Notes: generated from the sequence alone by a model not told the origin. Positions 6,834-16,869 are shown, counted from the stretch's first letter. The stretch: DNA of 17,048 bases from Candidatus Aminicenantota bacterium (GCA_026393955.1 JAPKZE010000320.1:1-17048); one strand, 5' to 3'. Numbers and translations: made by a program.

Positions 6834-8879
6834 TTAAATGATGGCCGAGGGCGGCGCCGGTTCGTCGGCGGCGCCCGCGTTCTTGAGCGGCACCTTGATC
6901 AAGTAGAGCCCGATCAGGACGAGCACCGCGAGGCCGCCGATGTAGAGGTCGACGACGCCGAAGTACTTGCCGCTCTTGAAGACCGACGGGATGTCGAAGT
7001 GGATGACGTTCTGCAGGAAGAAGAACTTCCAGGCGGCGCGGACGAGGCCCATCAGCCCTTCGCCCGCGATCAATCCTGCGGCGAGGAGGATGCCGACGTT
7101 GGTCGCCCGGGCCGTCTGGGCGGCGTTGAACTTCCGCTTGGCCATGGCCTTGTCGACCAGGCCCTTGATCATGCCGCCGACGAAGATGGCGAAGGTCGTC
7201 TCGAGCGGCAGGTACATGCCGACGGCGACGAGCATGGGCGATCTCACCTGGACGAGGATGAAGGCGAAGCCCATGAGCATGCCGACGATGACGAGGGGCC
7301 AGGCCATCTCGCCGCCGACGATGCCCTTGGACAGCGCGGCCATCAGGCCGGCCTGGGGCGCGGGGAGGTCCTTGCTGCCGAAGGTGAACGCGCCGTTGAG
7401 GAGCATCAGGGGAAAGTACATGACCATGGAGGCGATGAGGATGCCGAAGATGTTGCCGATCTGCATCTTATAGGGCGTGCCGCCGAGGATGTGCCCGACC
7501 TTGAGGTCCTGGAGCATCTCGCCGGCCACGGCCGAGGAGACGCAGACGACCGCGGCGACGCCGAGCACAGCGGCGACGCCGGTCGTGCCGGTCGCCCCGA
7601 CCAGGACCATCAGGAGGGCGGCGATGATCAGGGTCGAGAGGGTCAGGCCGGAGATCGGGTTGTTGGAGGAGCCGATCGTCCCGACGAGGTTGCCGGAGAC
7701 CGCAGCGAAGAAGAAGCCGGCCACGGCCATGACCGCGGCGGCGAGCAGGGCCGAGCCGAACGACTTGGAGAACGTCTGGTAGACGAAGACCATGAGGACG
7801 AAGGTCAGGGCCATCAGGATCATGACGACCTTCATGTTCAGGTCCTTCTCAATCCTGGAGACGACCTCGGCCTGGCCGGCCGCCTTCTTGATGTCGCCGA
7901 CGGAGCGCTTGAGGCCGGCGGCCAGGTTCTTGCGCATCTTGTAAAGGGTGTAGCAGGCTCCGACCAGCATGCCGCCGACGGCGATCGGCCGGATGATGAA
8001 CTTCCAGACGTTGGTGACCATGTCGAGCCAGCTGACGTCGGCCGCGGCCACCCCCGGCCCGTAGAACGTGGGGATGAGCTGGGGGCCAAGGAAGAACATC
8101 AGCAGGGGCGCGAACAGGCCCCAGGCCAGGACGCCGCCGGCGAAGTTGAGGGCGGCCAGGCGCGGGCCGATGATGTAGCCGACGCCGATGTAAGCCGGGA
8201 AGATGCCGGGCCCCGAGACGGCCACGGTGCCGCCGGCCCCGATCGTCGGGGCGTCCTTGGCGGCGCCCAGGCGGACGAAGCTCGAGCCGATCTTGCCGAC
8301 CTTGATGATGAAGTCCTTGCTGGCGGCAAAGAGCTGGATGACGCCGAGCGAATAGACGAGCGCCCCGATGCCCATGGCCTGGAAGAGGAATTTCGAGCCC
8401 TGGCTGCCCTTCTGGCCGGCCTTGTGGATCTCGGCCGCGGCGACCGATTCGGGGAAGACGAGGTCGGGGTCGGTGACCATGACCCGGCGCAGGAAAGTGA
8501 CGAACAGGATGCCGAGGAGGCCGCCGACGAACATCAGGGCCGTCGACTTGATGTAGGCGTCGAAAGTGTTGAAGTTCGTCCAGGCGCCGGCGATGACGAA
8601 GGCCGGGATGGTGAAGATGGCCCCGGCGGCGATCGATTCGCCGATGGAGCCGATCGTCCGGGCGATGTTCTCCTCGAGGATCGAGCCCTTCATGATCCTC
8701 AGGACGGCCATGCCGATGACGGCCGCCGGATAGGTGGCGGCGATCGTCATCCCGGCCCGCAGGCCGAGGTAGGCGTTGGCCGCGCCGAGGATGACGGTCA
8801 GGACGAGGCCGATGAGGATGGCCCGGAGGGTGAATTCCCTCTGGTCAGTTTTTTCGGGGACGTAGGGTTGATGGCTCAA
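6834..8879 (-). CDS. OPT family (oligopeptide-type) membrane transporter
   Basis: The 681-residue protein is strongly hydrophobic with about 14-16 membrane segments and starts with a short charged N-terminus, like bacterial OPT transporters (usual length 600-700). The segment ANAYLGLRAGMTIAATYPAA (about 34-53) is the characteristic first-repeat motif, and SSNNPISGLTLSTLIIAALL (in the second half) is the conserved NPISG-type signature. Members take up oligopeptides or metal-chelate complexes with protons; the bacterial branch is poorly characterised, so the substrate is not assigned. The start is TTG at 8879: it has AGGAG six bases upstream, and the next in-frame ATG is residue 44, inside the first membrane segment. 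It is a single-gene unit divergent from mreB. Confidence 0.93.
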   Translation of the reverse strand: MSHQPYVPEKTDQREFTLRAILIGLVLTVILGAANAYLGLRAGMTIAATYPAAVIGMAVLRIMKGSILEENIARTIGSIGESIAAGAIFTIPAFVIAGAWTNFNTFDAYIKSTALMFVGGLLGILFVTFLRRVMVTDPDLVFPESVAAAEIHKAGQKGSQGSKFLFQAMGIGALVYSLGVIQLFAASKDFIIKVGKIGSSFVRLGAAKDAPTIGAGGTVAVSGPGIFPAYIGVGYIIGPRLAALNFAGGVLAWGLFAPLLMFFLGPQLIPTFYGPGVAAADVSWLDMVTNVWKFIIRPIAVGGMLVGACYTLYKMRKNLAAGLKRSVGDIKKAAGQAEVVSRIEKDLNMKVVMILMALTFVLMVFVYQTFSKSFGSALLAAAVMAVAGFFFAAVSGNLVGTIGSSNNPISGLTLSTLIIAALLMVLVGATGTTGVAAVLGVAAVVCVSSAVAGEMLQDLKVGHILGGTPYKMQIGNIFGILIASMVMYFPLMLLNGAFTFGSKDLPAPQAGLMAALSKGIVGGEMAWPLVIVGMLMGFAFILVQVRSPMLVAVGMYLPLETTFAIFVGGMIKGLVDKAMAKRKFNAAQTARATNVGILLAAGLIAGEGLMGLVRAAWKFFFLQNVIHFDIPSVFKSGKYFGVVDLYIGGLAVLVLIGLYLIKVPLKNAGAADEPAPPSAII

Positions 8880-8919
8880 AGCGCACTCCTTTCCGATTGA
8901 TCCGACTAAAGGTTCTTAA

Positions 8920-8949
8920 TGTATATGAGAAGTCCGGACGCAAAGTCAA
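8920..8949 (-). promoter_or_regulatory. Promoter for the OPT transporter
   Basis: On the minus strand TTGACT (8944-8949) is followed after 18 bases by TATACA (8920-8925) in an AT-rich patch. The leader to the TTG start would be about 35 bases and contains GGAAAGGAG. Confidence 0.55.
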
Positions 8950-8976
8950 GCCGCCGGCTCCGCTCCGGGGCGCCAG

Positions 8977-9005
8977 TTGCGTCCAGGGGGGAATTGTGCT
9001 AAAAA
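8977..9005 (+). promoter_or_regulatory. Candidate promoter for the mreB operon
   Basis: TTGCGT (8977-8982) is followed after exactly 17 bases by TAAAAA (9000-9005). Transcription would start near 9012, with a leader of about 19 bases holding GGAGAG (9016-9021). It lies back to back with the OPT promoter. The -35 box is weak (three matches), so this is tentative. Confidence 0.42.
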
Positions 9006-9030
9006 TGGCCGGGACGGAGAGAGCAACATC

Positions 9031-10062
<1,032 letters not shown>

Positions 10063-10088
10063 GGGGCCGCGGCGGTGAGAGAGGTGCC

Positions 10089-10928
10089 ATGCCCCTTTGG
10101 GAGAAACGGCGAAGCGCCCTGATCCTTACGGGCCTCGTCGTCTTCCATGGGCTCGTCATCTCCATCCAGGTGCCCCAGGGGTCGGCGAAATCCTACTTCG
10201 AACGGGGCGTCTTCTTCGTCTTCTCGCCCGTCCAGAGGCTGGCGACCGGCACGGTCCGGGGCGTCGTCTCGCTTTGGAACAATTACTTCGACCTGCGCGC
10301 CGTCCGGCGCGAGAACGTCGAGCTCAAGCGGCAGAATTTCTTCATCAGCCAGGACGTCCGCTTCCTCGAGGACCGGCTGGGGCTGGCCGGGTCCGAGGCC
10401 AAGCTCCGCGAGAGCTTGGCCGCATTCGAGGGCTCGATCGTCGCGGCCCGGACGATCGGGGTCGACAGCGTCAACCCCCACCATTCCATCGTCATCGACA
10501 AGGGCAGCCTCGACGGGATCTCCAGGAACATGGCGGTCTGCGACCGCAACGGGGCGCTTGTCGGCCGGACCATCGACCCGGTCGGCCTGAAGGAGACCAA
10601 GGTCCAGCTGGTCACCGACAAGGACAGCAGCGTCAGCGTGAGGTCCGCCGTCGCCCAGCTGACGGGCTCGATGGCCGGGCTGTCGCGGGAGGTCTGCGAG
10701 CTCCGCTACGTCCTGGCCAGCGCCGCCGGCGGCCAGGAGGGCGAAGAGCTGCGGACGACGGGCTACGACAAGATCTATCCGGCCGGCATCCGCGTCGGAT
10801 TCATCCAGAGCCTCGTCCGGGACGAGAAATCGCCCATCTTCCTCAGGATCCTCGTCAAGCCGTTCTTCGGCTTCGATACCGTCGACGTGGTCGCCGTCCT
10901 GACCCGGGGACCGGGAGGCGGGGGATGA
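10089..10928 (+). CDS. mreC: Rod shape-determining protein MreC
   Basis: The 279-residue protein has a single membrane segment at about 10-27, a coiled coil at about 65-100 (dimerisation), and a periplasmic beta-rich domain (about 115-275). The domain contains VNPHHSIVIDKGSLDGI and the following GALVGRTI, typical of MreC. It links MreB/MreD to PBP2 and activates the PBP2-RodA synthase. GAGAGAGG lies just before the ATG. The C-terminus ends in a Gly-rich tail because the gene runs into mreD with an ATGA overlap. Confidence 0.94.
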   Translation: MPLWEKRRSALILTGLVVFHGLVISIQVPQGSAKSYFERGVFFVFSPVQRLATGTVRGVVSLWNNYFDLRAVRRENVELKRQNFFISQDVRFLEDRLGLAGSEAKLRESLAAFEGSIVAARTIGVDSVNPHHSIVIDKGSLDGISRNMAVCDRNGALVGRTIDPVGLKETKVQLVTDKDSSVSVRSAVAQLTGSMAGLSREVCELRYVLASAAGGQEGEELRTTGYDKIYPAGIRVGFIQSLVRDEKSPIFLRILVKPFFGFDTVDVVAVLTRGPGGGG

Positions 10929-11428
10929 GGGAGACCGTCCTCAAGGACCTCCTGCAGGCCTTCCTGGGCACGCTTGTCGCCGTGTTCGTCTATTCCAGCG
11001 CCGGCGCCGGCGCGCCCGCCCTCCTCGTCGTCTTCAACGCCTTTTCCGTCGTCGTTCTCTACTTCTCGATCCGCCGCGGCGAAGTCTTCGGCGCCGTGCT
11101 GGGCACGATGTGCGGCCTCGTCCAGGACGCCTTCTCTTTGGGCGTCTTCGGCGTCGCCGGGATGACCAAGACCCTGCTCGGTTTCTGGACGGGGTTCGTC
11201 TCCCGCCGCATCGACGTCGCGCCCTTTTCCCGCAACGCCCTGTTCATGCTGGTCATGTCCGTCCTGGAGATGATCCTCTGGCTCCTGCTGACGGCGCTCG
11301 TCCGCCCGCGGTCGATCAACCTGCAGGGCGGGCTCGTCTTCTTGCAGCCCGTCGTCACCGCGCTCCTGGGGAGCCTGCTCTTCGCCCTCGAAAGGTGGGC
11401 GCGGGCCCGGAAAGCCCGAGGCGCCTGA
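10925..11428 (+). CDS. mreD: Rod shape-determining protein MreD
   Basis: The 167-residue integral membrane protein has about five or six hydrophobic segments (about 8-24, 30-48, 53-75, 78-95, 105-125, 133-155). The GLVQDAFSLGVFG motif (from about residue 64) is the most conserved part of MreD. It completes the MreBCD complex in the inner membrane. The start overlaps the mreC stop (ATGA) and has GGGAGG six bases upstream; the stop overlaps the next start as TGATG. Identity rests on motif, topology and position. Confidence 0.9.
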   Translation: MRETVLKDLLQAFLGTLVAVFVYSSAGAGAPALLVVFNAFSVVVLYFSIRRGEVFGAVLGTMCGLVQDAFSLGVFGVAGMTKTLLGFWTGFVSRRIDVAPFSRNALFMLVMSVLEMILWLLLTALVRPRSINLQGGLVFLQPVVTALLGSLLFALERWARARKARGA

Positions 11429-13227
11429 TGCCCGAAGACCGCATCTACGAGGACCTGACCGTCGTCCGGCGCCGGGCCAACGCGGTCTTTTGGATCTTCG
11501 CCGTTCTGACCCTCCTGGCGCTGTCGTACTATTGGAAGGTCCAGATCCTCGAACATCGGAAATACCTGGACATGGCCGAGGCCAACCGGACCCGGTCGCG
11601 CGTTCTGGCCGCGCCGCGGGGCCTCATCCTCGACCGGGACAAGACCATCCTGGCCGACAACACGGCCGCGTTCAAGGTCTCGCTCGTCCGGGAGAGCGTC
11701 AAGGACGAGGCGGCCTCCTACGCCGCGATCAGCCGTCTCCTGGGCATCGACGAGCCGACCCTCCGGGACCGCGTGGCCCTGCACAAGGACCTGCAGCTGT
11801 TCGAGCCCATCGTCATCGCCGACGGCCTCACGTCCGAGGACGTCGCGCCCATCGAGAGCCGCCGGCTGGAGCTGCCCGAGCTCTTGGTCGAATCCGAGCC
11901 CCAGCGGATCTACCGGAGCGGCACTCTGGCGGCCCACATCCTCGGCTATCTCCAGGAGCAGACGGCGGCGGAGATCCGGGCCCGTCCGGAGCGCCCGACC
12001 CGGCCGGGCGAGCTGGTCGGTAAGTCCGGCATCGAGCGGGTCTACGACGACGTCCTGAGGGGCGACGACGGACTGGCCATCGAGGTGGTCGACAGCCTGG
12101 GCCGCGTCCAGAATGAGAATGCCCGGCAGTACCCCGTTCAGGGCGACGACGTCATCCTGACCATCGACCGCGAGCTCCAGGCCGAGGCCGAGCGGGCCCT
12201 CGAAGGCCGCGAAGGCGTCGTCGTCGCCCTCGACCCGAAAACGGGGGAAGTCCTGGCCCTGGCCAGCTCCCCGACCTACGACCCGAACAGGTTCATCACC
12301 CGGTTCACGCCGAAGGAATGGACCGATCTCATCTCCGATCCCACTTCGCCGCTGGAGAACCGGGCCATCCGCGGCCTCTACGCGCCCGGCTCGATCTTCA
12401 AGCTGGTCATGAGCGTGGCCGGATTGACCTTCGGCTACGTCACTCCGGCCACCACGGTCACCTGCACCGGATCGACGCAGATCTATGGCGCCATTCGCCA
12501 CTGCTGGTACGCGCCGGGCCACGGCGCCATGAACCTGGCCGACGCGATCAAGAACTCCTGCAACATCTATTTTTATTCGCTGGGCCGGCGGATGGGCATC
12601 AACCAGATCGCCCTGGCCGCCTCCCGCCTCGGCCTTGGCCGGAAGACCGGCATCGATCTCGTGGGCGAGAAGGAAGGGCTGGTGCCGAGCTCGGACTGGA
12701 AGGAGGCGGCCCTGAAAGAGCCGTGGTTCCCCGGGGAGACCATCTCCGTGGCCATCGGCCAGGGCCAGCTCCAGGTGACCCCCCTGCAGATCGCGCTCCT
12801 GACCTCGCTCGTCGCCGCCCGAGGCGTGCCCGTGCGGCCCCGCCTCGTCAGCAACGTCCCGGCCGCCGTCGATCCCGCTCCCCAGGCCGACGGCCTCTTC
12901 AAGGAGTCGACATTCGAAGAGATCATCGCCGGCATGTGGCGGTCGGTCAACGACGGCGGCACCGGCGCGGGCGCCCGCGTCGACGGATTCGACGTCTGCG
13001 GCAAGACGGGCTCGACCCAGACGATGAGCCGGGAAAGCGCCGAGCGGCTGGCCCGGGCCGGCCGGGTGATCAAGACCCATTCCTGGTTCTCCGGTTTCGC
13101 CCCCCGCGTCGATCCCCGCATCGTGGTGACCGTGCTGGTCGAATTCGGCGGCGGCGGCGGGGCGACGGCCGCCCCGGTCGCGAAACGGATCTTCGCGCTG
13201 TGGAAAGAGAGGATGAAGCCCCGATGA
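11428..13227 (+). CDS. mrdA: Penicillin-binding protein 2 (elongasome transpeptidase)
   Basis: The 599-residue class B PBP cross-links peptidoglycan during elongation, working with RodA. It has a cytoplasmic N-terminus, a membrane anchor at about 18-38, a PBP dimer/pedestal domain (about 60-220, starting PRGLILDRD), and the transpeptidase domain (about 255-590). Active-site motifs are intact: S322-I-F-K325 (nucleophile), S377-C-N379, and K526-T-G528. The length is near the 600-650 usual for PBP2. The start overlaps the mreD stop (TGATG) and the end overlaps rodA (ATGA), giving tight coupling with its partner glycosyltransferase. The alternative, FtsI/PBP3, is unlikely given the neighbours. 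Confidence 0.96.
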   Translation: MPEDRIYEDLTVVRRRANAVFWIFAVLTLLALSYYWKVQILEHRKYLDMAEANRTRSRVLAAPRGLILDRDKTILADNTAAFKVSLVRESVKDEAASYAAISRLLGIDEPTLRDRVALHKDLQLFEPIVIADGLTSEDVAPIESRRLELPELLVESEPQRIYRSGTLAAHILGYLQEQTAAEIRARPERPTRPGELVGKSGIERVYDDVLRGDDGLAIEVVDSLGRVQNENARQYPVQGDDVILTIDRELQAEAERALEGREGVVVALDPKTGEVLALASSPTYDPNRFITRFTPKEWTDLISDPTSPLENRAIRGLYAPGSIFKLVMSVAGLTFGYVTPATTVTCTGSTQIYGAIRHCWYAPGHGAMNLADAIKNSCNIYFYSLGRRMGINQIALAASRLGLGRKTGIDLVGEKEGLVPSSDWKEAALKEPWFPGETISVAIGQGQLQVTPLQIALLTSLVAARGVPVRPRLVSNVPAAVDPAPQADGLFKESTFEEIIAGMWRSVNDGGTGAGARVDGFDVCGKTGSTQTMSRESAERLARAGRVIKTHSWFSGFAPRVDPRIVVTVLVEFGGGGGATAAPVAKRIFALWKERMKPR

Positions 13228-14321
13228 TCATGCTCGACCGGCGGCTTATCGAGGAGATCGACTGGGTCCTGATCGCGCTCATCCTGCTCCAGTCCCTGGT
13301 CGGCGTCTTCTTCATCTACAGCTCGTCCCACTTCCTTCCGGGCGCCTACCACGTCCGCCAGCTCGTCTGGATCGGCATTTCGTTCCTGGCCCTCCTCGTC
13401 GTCCTGGCCGTCGACTACAAGTTCTTCGTCGCGCTCTCCGGCTACCTCTACGTCCTCATCGTCGCGCTCCTGGCCGCGACCCTCGTCTTCGCCCGGTTCG
13501 TGGCCGGGACGAAGAGCTGGATCTCGCTCGGGCTGATGCAGATGCAGCCCTCCGAGATGGCCAAGATCGTCCTGATCCTCGTCTGCGCCCGCCTTTTCGC
13601 CGAGTACAAGCGCGACTTCCTGACGACTCCCCACACCCTCGGATTGCTCTTCGTCGCCGGGGTGCCGTTCCTGCTCATCGTCGCCCAGCCCGACCTGGGC
13701 ACGGCCATGACCTTCGTGGCCATCGTCGGCGGCTCCTTCATCCTGGCCGGGCTGAGGAGGAAGGCCGTCATCCTGCTCGTTCTGGCCTCGCTCGTCCTCG
13801 GCATCGGCGGCTGGAACATCGTTCTCAAGGACTACCAGAAGAAGCGGGTGACCTCTCTGATCAACCCGGCCGGAGACCCGCGGGGATCGGGCTACCAGGT
13901 CATCCAGTCGAAGATCGCCATCGGCTCCGGCGGCCTCACCGGCAAGGGCTTCCAGAAAGGCACGCAGAGCCAGCTCCGCTTCCTGCCGGCCCGCCACACC
14001 GACTTCGTCTTCTCCGTCATCGGCGAGGAGACCGGCTTCCTCGGCGTGTTCACGGTCATGGCCCTCTATTTCGCCCTCCTGGCCCGGATGTTCCTGTCCG
14101 TGTCCAAGGCGCGCGACCGGGCCGGGGTCTACATCATCTTCACGGCGACGCTCCTCCTCGCCTTCCAGTTCCTGGTCAATATCCTGATGATCATCGGCCT
14201 CCTGCCGGTCGTCGGGATCACCCTGCCGTTCCTCAGCTACGGCGGATCGTCGCTCCTCGCGAGCTACGTCGCCTGCGGGCTCGTCCTGAACGTGAAGATG
14301 AGGCGATTCGCCAATGTCTGA
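13224..14321 (+). CDS. rodA: Peptidoglycan glycosyltransferase RodA (SEDS family)
   Basis: The 365-residue polytopic membrane protein (about ten segments) polymerises lipid II into glycan strands with PBP2. Family signatures include QPSEMAK, AQPDLGTAM, and HTDFVFSVIGEE, which holds D260, matching the essential aspartate of the RodA active site (D262 in E. coli). The ending FLSYGGSSLL is the SEDS C-terminal signature. The ATG at 13224 overlaps the mrdA stop; a second ATG two codons later is possible. The mreBCD-mrdA context favours RodA over FtsW. The last 8 bases overlap the next gene. Confidence 0.96.
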   Translation: MIMLDRRLIEEIDWVLIALILLQSLVGVFFIYSSSHFLPGAYHVRQLVWIGISFLALLVVLAVDYKFFVALSGYLYVLIVALLAATLVFARFVAGTKSWISLGLMQMQPSEMAKIVLILVCARLFAEYKRDFLTTPHTLGLLFVAGVPFLLIVAQPDLGTAMTFVAIVGGSFILAGLRRKAVILLVLASLVLGIGGWNIVLKDYQKKRVTSLINPAGDPRGSGYQVIQSKIAIGSGGLTGKGFQKGTQSQLRFLPARHTDFVFSVIGEETGFLGVFTVMALYFALLARMFLSVSKARDRAGVYIIFTATLLLAFQFLVNILMIIGLLPVVGITLPFLSYGGSSLLASYVACGLVLNVKMRRFANV

Positions 14322-16869
14322 GAAGGCCGCCTTCTCCCGGGTCCTGGCCCGCGTCGAAAAACCCGGGCGCTACGTCGGGGGCGAGTGGAACGAGATCCGC
14401 AAAGACCCGGCCCGCGTCCGGACCAAGGTCGCTCTGGCCTTCCCGGACGTCTACGAGATCGGCATGTCCTATCTCGGGCAGAAGATCCTCTACGACCTGC
14501 TCAACAAGGACCGGGACGTCCTGGCCGAGCGGGTCTTCGCTCCCTGGCCGGACCTCGAGCGGGAGCTCCGGGCGGCCGGTCTCCCCCTGGCCAGCCTCGA
14601 GAACGGCCTGCCGCTCCGGGAGTTCGACATCGTCGGCTTCTCGCTTCTCTACGAGCTCAACTTTTCCAATGTCCTGACCGTCCTCGACCTCGGCGGCATT
14701 CCCCTGACCTCGGCCGAGAGGGGAGAGGACGTACCGCTCATCATCGCCGGCGGGCCGGCGGCGTTCAATCCCGAACCGGTCGCCGACATCTTCGACCTCG
14801 TCTTTCTCGGCGACGGCGAGGAGGGATTCCCCGAGATCGTTAGGGCCGTCGCCGGCCAGCGGCGACGGAACCTGCCGCGCCGCGAGCGGCTGCGCGAGCT
14901 GGCCCGGATCGAAGGAGTCTACGTCCCGTCCCTCTACGAGGCCGTTCCCGAGGCGGGCTCGCGACTCGTCGTTCCCCGGCCCCTGTCCGGGACCGGCGCG
15001 CCGGCCGTCGTCCGCAAGCGGCTCGTCCGGGACTTCGCCCGTTCGCCCTTCCCGGAGAAGATCGTCGTCCCGGGCCTGCGCGTCGTCTTCGACCGCGTGG
15101 CCGTCGAGGCGGCCCGAGGCTGCCCGCAGAATTGCCGGTTCTGCCAGGCCTCGACGCTCTATTTCCCGCACCGCCCGAAGGACCCGGACGTCATCCACAG
15201 GACGGCCCTCCGCAGCCTGCGCCAGACGGGCTACGAGGACCTGTCGCTGTCGGCCCTCTCGATCGGCGACCACCCCCAGCTCGAGGCGACGGTGGGGTCG
15301 CTCATGGACGATCTGGCCAAGGAGAAGATCTCGCTGTCCCTGTCTTCGCTCCGGCCGGGACGGCTGTCGCGCGAGCTCGTCGAGAACATCCTCAAGGTCC
15401 GCAAGACCGGCTTCACCCTCGTCCCGGAGGCCGGCACGGAGCGCCTCCGGGCCGTTATCAACAAGAAGCTGGACGCCCGCGAGATCCGCGACGCCCTGAC
15501 CTTCGCCTTCGAGGGCGGCTGGAAGCTGGTCAAGCTGTATTTCATGGCCGGCCTGCCGACCGAAACGGCCGAGGACCTGGCCGGCATCGTCGGCCTCGTC
15601 CGTGAGGTCGTCGATCTCGGCCGGGCCATCCAGGGCCCGCCGCCGCGCGTCCACGTCAGCCTGTCCTCGTTCATTCCCAAGCCGCACACCCCGTTCCAGT
15701 GGCTGGGCATGGACGATGAGGCCGTGCTGGCGGAGAAGCAGGAGTACGTGCGGTCGGAGCTTCGCCGGTTCCGGACGGTCGAGGTCAAGACCCATCCGCT
15801 GGCCACGTCCGTCCTGGAAGCCGTCTTCTCGCGGGGCGACCGGCAGCTGGGTCCCGTCCTCATCGACGCCTGGCGCCGCGGCGCGCGGTTCGACGGCTGG
15901 GACGACAAGCTCGACGTCGGGGCCTGGACGGACGCCTTCGCGGCGGCGGGCCTCGACCACCGGGACTATCTCCGGCCCCTGCCGCGGGACGCCGTGCTGC
16001 CGTGGGACCACATCGACACGCGGCTGAAGAAGAGCCGGCTGGCCGAAGAGCTCGATGCGGCCCTGCGCGGCGAGCGTACCCCTGACTGCGGCGAGCGGTC
16101 CTGCGGCGAGTGCCGCGGCTGCGACGAACGGGCCTGGAAGAAGCCGGCCCGGCCGGCCCGGATCAAGCCCGTTCCTCCGGCCCGGGGCCCGGCCGGCGAG
16201 CCGGCGGAGACCGTCGTCCGCTACCAGGCCGTCTATTCCAAGCGCGGCAAGGCCAGGTACCTGTCGCATATCGACCTCATCCACATCCTCCAGCGGAGCT
16301 TCCGGCGGGCCGGGATCGAGGTCGTCAAGACCCAGGGATTCCACCCGAAAATGGACTTCAGCTACGGACCGGCCCTGCCCCTCGGCATGGAGGCCCTCCG
16401 GGAGGTCCTGGAGTTCCGCTCCGGCCGGCGCCTCGAGACCCGGGATTTTCTGGCCCGGGTCAACCGGAGCGTCCCCCCGGGGATCCGGTTCTCGGGGCTC
16501 GCGGCGGTCGCGGCGGGGACACCTTCGCTCCACAAGATCACAGAGACGCTCGTCTATTCGCTCGACCGGGCGGACGAGGCCCTCGGTCCGCGCCGGAGCG
16601 CCCCGGAGCTGCGGGCGGCCTTCGACCGCTTCCGATCGGCCCACGGCGGCGCGCCGGGCGAAATGCGGCTGGCCGGCCGGCGGCTCGTTCTCAGCCTCCC
16701 GCCCGACCCGGCCAAGGGGGCCAGGGCCCAGGACATCGTCCGGGAGATCTTCGGGATCGAAGACCCGGTTTACGTCCTCCGGAGGGACGCGGTCGTCCTC
16801 AAGACCGGGGGAGGCTCCTCCGCGGGCGGCCCGTCAAGTTGCCCGGGCCACGTGCCATGGCCGCGCTGA
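14314..16869 (+). CDS. Radical SAM protein fused to a DUF2344 domain (TIGR03960-TIGR03936 type)
   Basis: The 851-residue protein has three parts. The N-terminal B12-binding-like Rossmann region (about 20-200) has YEIGMSYLG where cobalamin proteins that bind base-off have DxHxxG, so that His is missing. The radical SAM domain (about 255-500) has the cluster motif C270-x3-C274-x2-C277 in RGCPQNCRFCQ. WDHID (from 564) and a four-cysteine segment C592-x4-C597-x2-C600-x2-C603 follow, and then a DUF2344 domain (about 637-830, opening YQAVYSKRGKARYLSHIDL). In many bacteria these are two genes or one fusion near rodA, RNase G or ribosomal L21 genes; their reaction is not established as far as I know. 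The start overlaps rodA by 8 bases, making this the last gene of the elongasome operon. The final 25 residues are low-complexity and may be a non-conserved tail. The family is sure, the function is not. Confidence 0.9.
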   Translation: MSEKAAFSRVLARVEKPGRYVGGEWNEIRKDPARVRTKVALAFPDVYEIGMSYLGQKILYDLLNKDRDVLAERVFAPWPDLERELRAAGLPLASLENGLPLREFDIVGFSLLYELNFSNVLTVLDLGGIPLTSAERGEDVPLIIAGGPAAFNPEPVADIFDLVFLGDGEEGFPEIVRAVAGQRRRNLPRRERLRELARIEGVYVPSLYEAVPEAGSRLVVPRPLSGTGAPAVVRKRLVRDFARSPFPEKIVVPGLRVVFDRVAVEAARGCPQNCRFCQASTLYFPHRPKDPDVIHRTALRSLRQTGYEDLSLSALSIGDHPQLEATVGSLMDDLAKEKISLSLSSLRPGRLSRELVENILKVRKTGFTLVPEAGTERLRAVINKKLDAREIRDALTFAFEGGWKLVKLYFMAGLPTETAEDLAGIVGLVREVVDLGRAIQGPPPRVHVSLSSFIPKPHTPFQWLGMDDEAVLAEKQEYVRSELRRFRTVEVKTHPLATSVLEAVFSRGDRQLGPVLIDAWRRGARFDGWDDKLDVGAWTDAFAAAGLDHRDYLRPLPRDAVLPWDHIDTRLKKSRLAEELDAALRGERTPDCGERSCGECRGCDERAWKKPARPARIKPVPPARGPAGEPAETVVRYQAVYSKRGKARYLSHIDLIHILQRSFRRAGIEVVKTQGFHPKMDFSYGPALPLGMEALREVLEFRSGRRLETRDFLARVNRSVPPGIRFSGLAAVAAGTPSLHKITETLVYSLDRADEALGPRRSAPELRAAFDRFRSAHGGAPGEMRLAGRRLVLSLPPDPAKGARAQDIVREIFGIEDPVYVLRRDAVVLKTGGGSSAGGPSSCPGHVPWPR

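Noticed and set aside
6999..8900. 633-codon open frame antisense to the OPT gene
   Set aside because: The translation is almost entirely Asp/Glu/Gly/His/Arg and complements hydrophobic codons of the transporter; it has no start context of its own.
11059..13997. Long antisense frames (673 and 474 codons) opposite mreD-mrdA-rodA
   Set aside because: They cover well-supported genes, show low-complexity composition, and have no ribosome binding sites or domains.
14233..16644. 803-codon open frame antisense to the radical SAM gene
   Set aside because: Same codon-bias artefact; the plus strand carries intact radical SAM and DUF2344 motifs.
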